Shown here piece by piece: positions 60,755 through 64,000 of a stretch of 64,000 bases of DNA (its first letter is position 1; the number at the start of each line of letters is the position of its first letter). A model generated the notes under the pieces. That model was not told the origin of the DNA. It saw only the letters and a list, made by a program, of their open reading frames with translations, and searched no databases. Source of the stretch: Persephonella marina EX-H1 (lineage in GTDB: Bacteria; Aquificota; Aquificia; Aquificales; Hydrogenothermaceae); the NCBI RefSeq assembly GCF_000021565.1, contig NC_012440.1, forward strand, positions 1,690,210-1,754,209, written 5' to 3'. The translations under genes were made by a program, and so were the position numbers.

Positions 60755-61669
60755 ATGGGTATAGACGTTCAAGGGTTAAATGAAAATGCATTAAGGACAC
60801 TAAAAAACAGTGATGAATTTGTAAGGAAATACATAGAGTTCTTATCTGCTCCAGCAGGGACTATAACAATGGAATATTATGATGAGTTTGGAAACTTAAA
60901 AACAGCTACATTTGATAACAGAAATAAACTTGTTCAGGATTTGATTGCTAATCTAAACAATGCAATGACCAAAATACTATACTTAGACTATATAAACGGT
61001 AATGACGGAAACGACGGTTCATTAACTAATCCACTTAAGACTCCTGAGGAAGCATTATCAAGAATTCCAAATGGTGGATGGGGGGTTATTTGGCTTTTAA
61101 CAGACGTTACATGTGACACAACTAAAGAAGCAGTGGACAAAGACAATATATCTGTAGTATTTGGAGCATCCCAGGATGTTTTAACAGCCTTAGGGAGAAA
61201 TCCTAAAATAAGCTTTATCAATAATAGAACACAAATCCTGAAAGGAAATAATAACAGACTGTGGTTTAGAAATATAGACAGTGATTTTCAATTTACAGGA
61301 TTAGCTTCACCAGTTTCTTTATTTGCATGGAATACCCACGTATATCAAGGAGATGCATCATTTAATATGAATGGTGGTATCGGATTTTATAACTGTAATA
61401 TTTCTATTTCAACAGACAATGATACCGGAATTACTTTAATAGATTCTATGCCAGCTGTTCGCCTTGAATACGTTAACGTTTCATATACAAATGCTACAGG
61501 AAATGATGCATTTCACTTTGCAAATGCGAAATCTGTAAAAGTTCTTGGAGTTTACGGTTCATCATTAACAATCAACGGGGCAGTTTCAACATTTGAAGCA
61601 AACATACTGAATGTCGTAAAAGATGCAAACGGAACTCCAAGAAATATCATCACAAACCTAATTCTCTAA
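60755..61669 (+). CDS. Tail fibre / receptor-binding protein (304 aa)
   Basis: Helical N-terminus for attachment, then NGNDGNDGSLTNPLKTPEEAL and a run of short strands rich in Asn/Gly/Ser (FYNCNISISTDNDTGITLI, YTNATGNDAFHFANAKSVKV) typical of beta-helical fibres. It should bind the host surface. AGGAGG precedes the ATG. Confidence 0.68.
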   Translation: MGIDVQGLNENALRTLKNSDEFVRKYIEFLSAPAGTITMEYYDEFGNLKTATFDNRNKLVQDLIANLNNAMTKILYLDYINGNDGNDGSLTNPLKTPEEALSRIPNGGWGVIWLLTDVTCDTTKEAVDKDNISVVFGASQDVLTALGRNPKISFINNRTQILKGNNNRLWFRNIDSDFQFTGLASPVSLFAWNTHVYQGDASFNMNGGIGFYNCNISISTDNDTGITLIDSMPAVRLEYVNVSYTNATGNDAFHFANAKSVKVLGVYGSSLTINGAVSTFEANILNVVKDANGTPRNIITNLIL

Positions 61670-61680
61670 GGGAGGTTAAA

Positions 61681-62082
61681 ATGATAAGGATAATCAAACT
61701 TGGGAACACGATTTACGAAAACATAGAAGCTAAAGAGATAGACGGACAAGGGAACGAAATCTGGAATGTCCCCAATGATGTAGTCCAGCTTAAAAAAGCA
61801 CTTTCTGACACGCTCGCCTGGCTTGCCAAACAGAGAGTAAACAGTATTTTAGACCAGTATCAATATAACGGACTCGCAGATGTTCAAATTTATGCTTCTC
61901 AAAACGACCAGGAAGCTCAAACACTGCTTGATTGGTATTCTACATACGATAACCTCATTTGGTCTTACATAGATAACGACCTTGCAGCATTTCAGACAGT
62001 AGATGAGCTCTTACAGATAGATATGAAGAACATAGAACAACAAATCTATGAACAATCAATTCAAACGAGTCCACTGCCATGA
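61681..62082 (+). CDS. Putative tail-fibre accessory protein (133 aa)
   Basis: Short beta start, then helical with many Gln/Asn/Asp (ILDQYQYNGLADVQIYASQNDQEAQTLLDWYSTYD). It follows the fibre gene behind AGGAGG, where fibre chaperones are found. It overlaps the endolysin by 4 bp. No family recognised. Confidence 0.5.
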   Translation: MIRIIKLGNTIYENIEAKEIDGQGNEIWNVPNDVVQLKKALSDTLAWLAKQRVNSILDQYQYNGLADVQIYASQNDQEAQTLLDWYSTYDNLIWSYIDNDLAAFQTVDELLQIDMKNIEQQIYEQSIQTSPLP

Positions 62083-62507
62083 AAACTTTAGCTGAGATTA
62101 TCAAGCAAATTGAAAGTAGCAATAACAAATTAGCGGTTCGTTTTGAACCGCATTTTTATGAACGTTTGAAAAATAGAACAAATGATACTGCAGTATTAAA
62201 AATTAGAGAAATACACAAATGCACCTATTATACAGCCCTTATGATAGCCTCCACGAGCTGGGGCTACTTTCAGATAATGGGGTATAACTTGTATTTCTAC
62301 AACCTGATAGACACCACGGTCTTTGAATTTCTATACAATGAAGAACTCCAGGAAAAAGCCTTTCAAGAATTCATAGAGAAAAGAAAAATCAATTTCTCCG
62401 TTGAAGAACTAAAATCAGACCCTGAAAAGATCAGAAGATTCGCCAGATATTACAACGGCGATGAAATCGGATATGCCAGAAAAATAGAAAAACTATTGAG
62501 GGTTTAG
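62079..62507 (+). CDS. Endolysin, N-acetylmuramidase (DUF3380-like)
   Basis: 142 residues. SNNKLAVRFEPHFYERLKNR at the start, ASTSWGYFQIMGYNLYFY in the middle and RFARYYNGDEIGYARKIEKLL at the end are the pattern of the DUF3380 muramidases; Glu in the N-terminal motif is the likely catalytic acid. It degrades peptidoglycan at lysis. No signal peptide, so a holin is needed. Confidence 0.8.
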   Translation: MKTLAEIIKQIESSNNKLAVRFEPHFYERLKNRTNDTAVLKIREIHKCTYYTALMIASTSWGYFQIMGYNLYFYNLIDTTVFEFLYNEELQEKAFQEFIEKRKINFSVEELKSDPEKIRRFARYYNGDEIGYARKIEKLLRV

Positions 62508-62509
62508 TT

Positions 62510-63631
62510 ATGTTCTATGCTTACTTCCTGTTTCAGCTTTTTCTAATCATTCTACTTTCTCCAATAAGATGGACTATTAATCTTACAGCCAGGTTCCTGT
62601 GGAAACCAGAGTTCAAGTTTAAGCCAGAATTGTTTAAGAGTTCGGATAAAAACCTTAAAGAGCATGCAAATCAGATACATGAAGAACTAAAAACAAAAAT
62701 AGAAAAAATTAAAAACGCAGGAGATGCTGTAAAGTTTATCTCTATATGGTATGTAGCCACAAAAGACAAAGAAGTATTAGAGCTTGTAAAAAGTTATATA
62801 AAAGACGGCAAACTAAATAGAAAAGCAGACACAAAGACTAATAAAAACTTTTCAGGGGATATGTTTGCTGGCTTGTCATACATGCTAACAGAGATGTATT
62901 TCAGCAGAGAGATTGACATTGAGGAAGATTTTAAAAGAGAAGTGATTAAAGCCTTTGAAAGTGCATTATTTGAAAAGCCCTATCTGATATTCAAATCAAA
63001 CAGCAAAAACATGGATAGAGGATATCTCTTAAGATGGTTCTTTGCCAATAGCGGGCATTTTCTACCACTGCTTACATTACTTCAGCTTATGCATAGACTT
63101 ACAGGACAGAAAAAATATATGCTTCTTTATTATCTGATATTTCCAGTTGCAGCTATAGACATTCTAATAAATTCAACATTCGCCATTGCATTAGGCAGAT
63201 ATCAATATCTCCAGTGGTATTATATACACAGCAATTTTCTCTATTATTACTCTCTATACAGACTAACCAGGAATAACATCTTCAAATATGCGATGGATTT
63301 TATATATGGACGCTTCTGGTTCAACCCAGACTTCGCAGGACTAATCAGTGATAAAGACATGGTCCTGCTCTGGGCAGAAGATTACACAAAAAAACCAGAC
63401 AGATGCCAGAAGATCTGGGAAGAAAACATAACAGAATTTAAGAATCTTAAAAACATGCTTAGATTCAGAAAATCAACAGAATATTACAGTAAAGTTGTTA
63501 TCCCACCAAGATGCAGAAGAAACGACTATCAGTGGGAAAAGGCTCTAAACGGAAATGAGTATAACTACAGCTCACATCTGGCAGGAATAGACTTCTTACA
63601 TCTCATATATCTACTGGAGAAAAGAAGATGA
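62510..63631 (+). CDS. Unknown membrane-associated protein in the lysis cassette (373 aa)
   Basis: An N-terminal hydrophobic helix (MFYAYFLFQLFLIILLSPI) and a second hydrophobic region near 190-225 surround helical soluble parts. The latter half has many aromatic residues (GRYQYLQWYYIHSNFLYYYSLYRL) as in alpha-alpha barrel enzymes. It is much larger than usual lysis accessories and sits between endolysin and holin. No family recognised. Confidence 0.6.
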   Translation: MFYAYFLFQLFLIILLSPIRWTINLTARFLWKPEFKFKPELFKSSDKNLKEHANQIHEELKTKIEKIKNAGDAVKFISIWYVATKDKEVLELVKSYIKDGKLNRKADTKTNKNFSGDMFAGLSYMLTEMYFSREIDIEEDFKREVIKAFESALFEKPYLIFKSNSKNMDRGYLLRWFFANSGHFLPLLTLLQLMHRLTGQKKYMLLYYLIFPVAAIDILINSTFAIALGRYQYLQWYYIHSNFLYYYSLYRLTRNNIFKYAMDFIYGRFWFNPDFAGLISDKDMVLLWAEDYTKKPDRCQKIWEENITEFKNLKNMLRFRKSTEYYSKVVIPPRCRRNDYQWEKALNGNEYNYSSHLAGIDFLHLIYLLEKRR

Positions 63632-63873
63632 GTATCCTGACAATGCTAAAGGAACCTGATGGAAAGTGGTCCTTTACAAGAGTATCAGGTTTTATACTAC
63701 TGATTCACTATATGATATCAGCAAGCTATATAACAGTAAAAACAGCAACCATCCCTGATTTCCCTACAAATCACTTTTACCTGATAGCTTCTCTATACGG
63801 AATAAACAAACTATTTCCGAGGTTCAAAGAGGCTGTAAAAAATGTGGCTGAATTTATTAAGCCTAATAAATAA
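63628..63873 (+). CDS. Holin-like membrane protein (81 aa)
   Basis: Two hydrophobic helices (about 18-37 and 46-62) with a basic, helical C-terminus (RFKEAVKNVAEFIKPNK). KEPDGKWSFTRVSGFILLI resembles the start of several phage holins. Overlaps the previous gene by 4 bp and the Rz-like gene by 32 bp. It would release the muramidase. Confidence 0.6.
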   Translation: MSILTMLKEPDGKWSFTRVSGFILLIHYMISASYITVKTATIPDFPTNHFYLIASLYGINKLFPRFKEAVKNVAEFIKPNK

Positions 63874-64000
63874 AAGATGGATTGGCTATATACTTGTCTT
63901 ATTTTTTGTTGCTGGTTTTATACTCCAGCAGAGATTAAAGATAGAGAATTTAGAAAGGCAGATCTCACAAATAAAAATACAGTTACAACAAAAAGAAAAT
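63842..64000 (+). CDS. Rz/spanin-like inner-membrane protein (cut by window end)
   Basis: 53 codons visible: MWLNLLSLINKRW, a single hydrophobic helix (IGYILVLFFVAGFIL) and the start of a coiled coil (QQRLKIENLERQISQIKIQL). This is the form of Rz-type spanins, which fuse the membranes at lysis. The missing C-terminal half would be of the kind seen at 24026-24271. Confidence 0.6.
   Translation, partial: MWLNLLSLINKRWIGYILVLFFVAGFILQQRLKIENLERQISQIKIQLQQKEN

Larger units (their letters stand above)
24026..64000. mobile_element. Mu-like transposable prophage (left boundary uncertain, right end outside)
   Basis: A continuous set of phage genes. The transposition pair (DDE transposase and MuB-like ATPase), Mu gp27/gp28-type terminase, gp45-48-like baseplate genes, sheath, tube and tape measure indicate a contractile-tailed transposable phage; no tyrosine or serine integrase is seen. 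The earliest phage-like sequence is an Rz-like gene fragment at 24026. The first repeat cluster that could be an end is at 24416-24696. Regulators sit centrally with virion genes on both sides and in opposite directions. The window stops inside a lysis gene. Confidence 0.85.

Overview
AT-rich bacterial DNA with polycistronic, often overlapping genes and strong AGGAGG ribosome sites. The host genes (fumarate reductase/SDH iron-sulfur subunit, class I DhnA-type aldolase, degenerate PriA, lone Cas6, AddB-like nuclease, bacteriohemerythrin, GGDEF protein) suggest a thermophilic chemolithoautotroph of the Aquificota, most like Hydrogenothermaceae (Persephonella or Sulfurihydrogenibium type). The taxon is an inference from gene content; no search was run.

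Host part, 1 to about 24.0 kb. Ordinary chromosome: a TlpA-like thioredoxin cut by the window edge, sdhB/frdB, an AI-2E family permease with a 32-aa membrane protein ahead of it, UDP-glucuronate decarboxylase, a type II NADH dehydrogenase-like flavoprotein, aldolase, LapA-like and HIT proteins, priA, hslV, an NlpC/P60 hydrolase; then the rightward run rsmD-coaD-lptE-holA-ruvB-nadA; then rhodanese, a GlcD-type oxidase, cas6, an RNase Z-like hydrolase, a diguanylate cyclase, an M28 peptidase, hemerythrin, a methyltransferase and an AddB-like PD-(D/E)XK protein.

Prophage part, about 24.0 kb to beyond 64 kb. A transposable (Mu-like) contractile-tailed prophage with an unusual layout. The regulatory and transposition centre lies in the middle. 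A strong sigma70 promoter with an overlapping palindromic operator (44963-45000) drives the early genes leftward: regulators, ParB-like protein, DDE transposase, MuB/TnsC-type ATPase, a DnaC-like loader, HU, YopX and an annealing-protein candidate. These end at a terminator at 35480-35504. A repressor and a non-essential-looking cargo block (45.4-50.2 kb) run rightward. Virion genes are split into two arms. The left arm (35.4 to 24.8 kb, minus strand) carries tail chaperones with a -1 frameshift, protease/scaffold, cement protein, capsid, connectors, MuF with a toxin-like tail, portal and tape measure, and ends in a tRNA-Trp. The right arm (50.2 to 64 kb, plus strand) carries spike, baseplate, terminase, sheath, tube, fibres and a lysis cassette cut by the window end.

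What ties the two arms together is an 18-bp element, TGTCCAACCTGTCCTAAC, found seven times. Each copy points toward and lies roughly 30-75 bp ahead of a phage transcription unit. In four copies an identical 26-nt spacer leads to TTATCAAA. It looks like the late promoter/activator element of this phage family. A second unusual element is a row of six palindromes (45043-45347) whose arms differ between copies but stay self-complementary. It lies between the early promoter and the repressor, and related GTGTCCCA arms occur in a repeat cluster at the left prophage end (24416-24696). A compact structured RNA (24265-24368) and the C-terminal half of an Rz-like gene sit just outside that cluster, so the exact left boundary is uncertain. 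The window ends inside the prophage and its right end is not seen.
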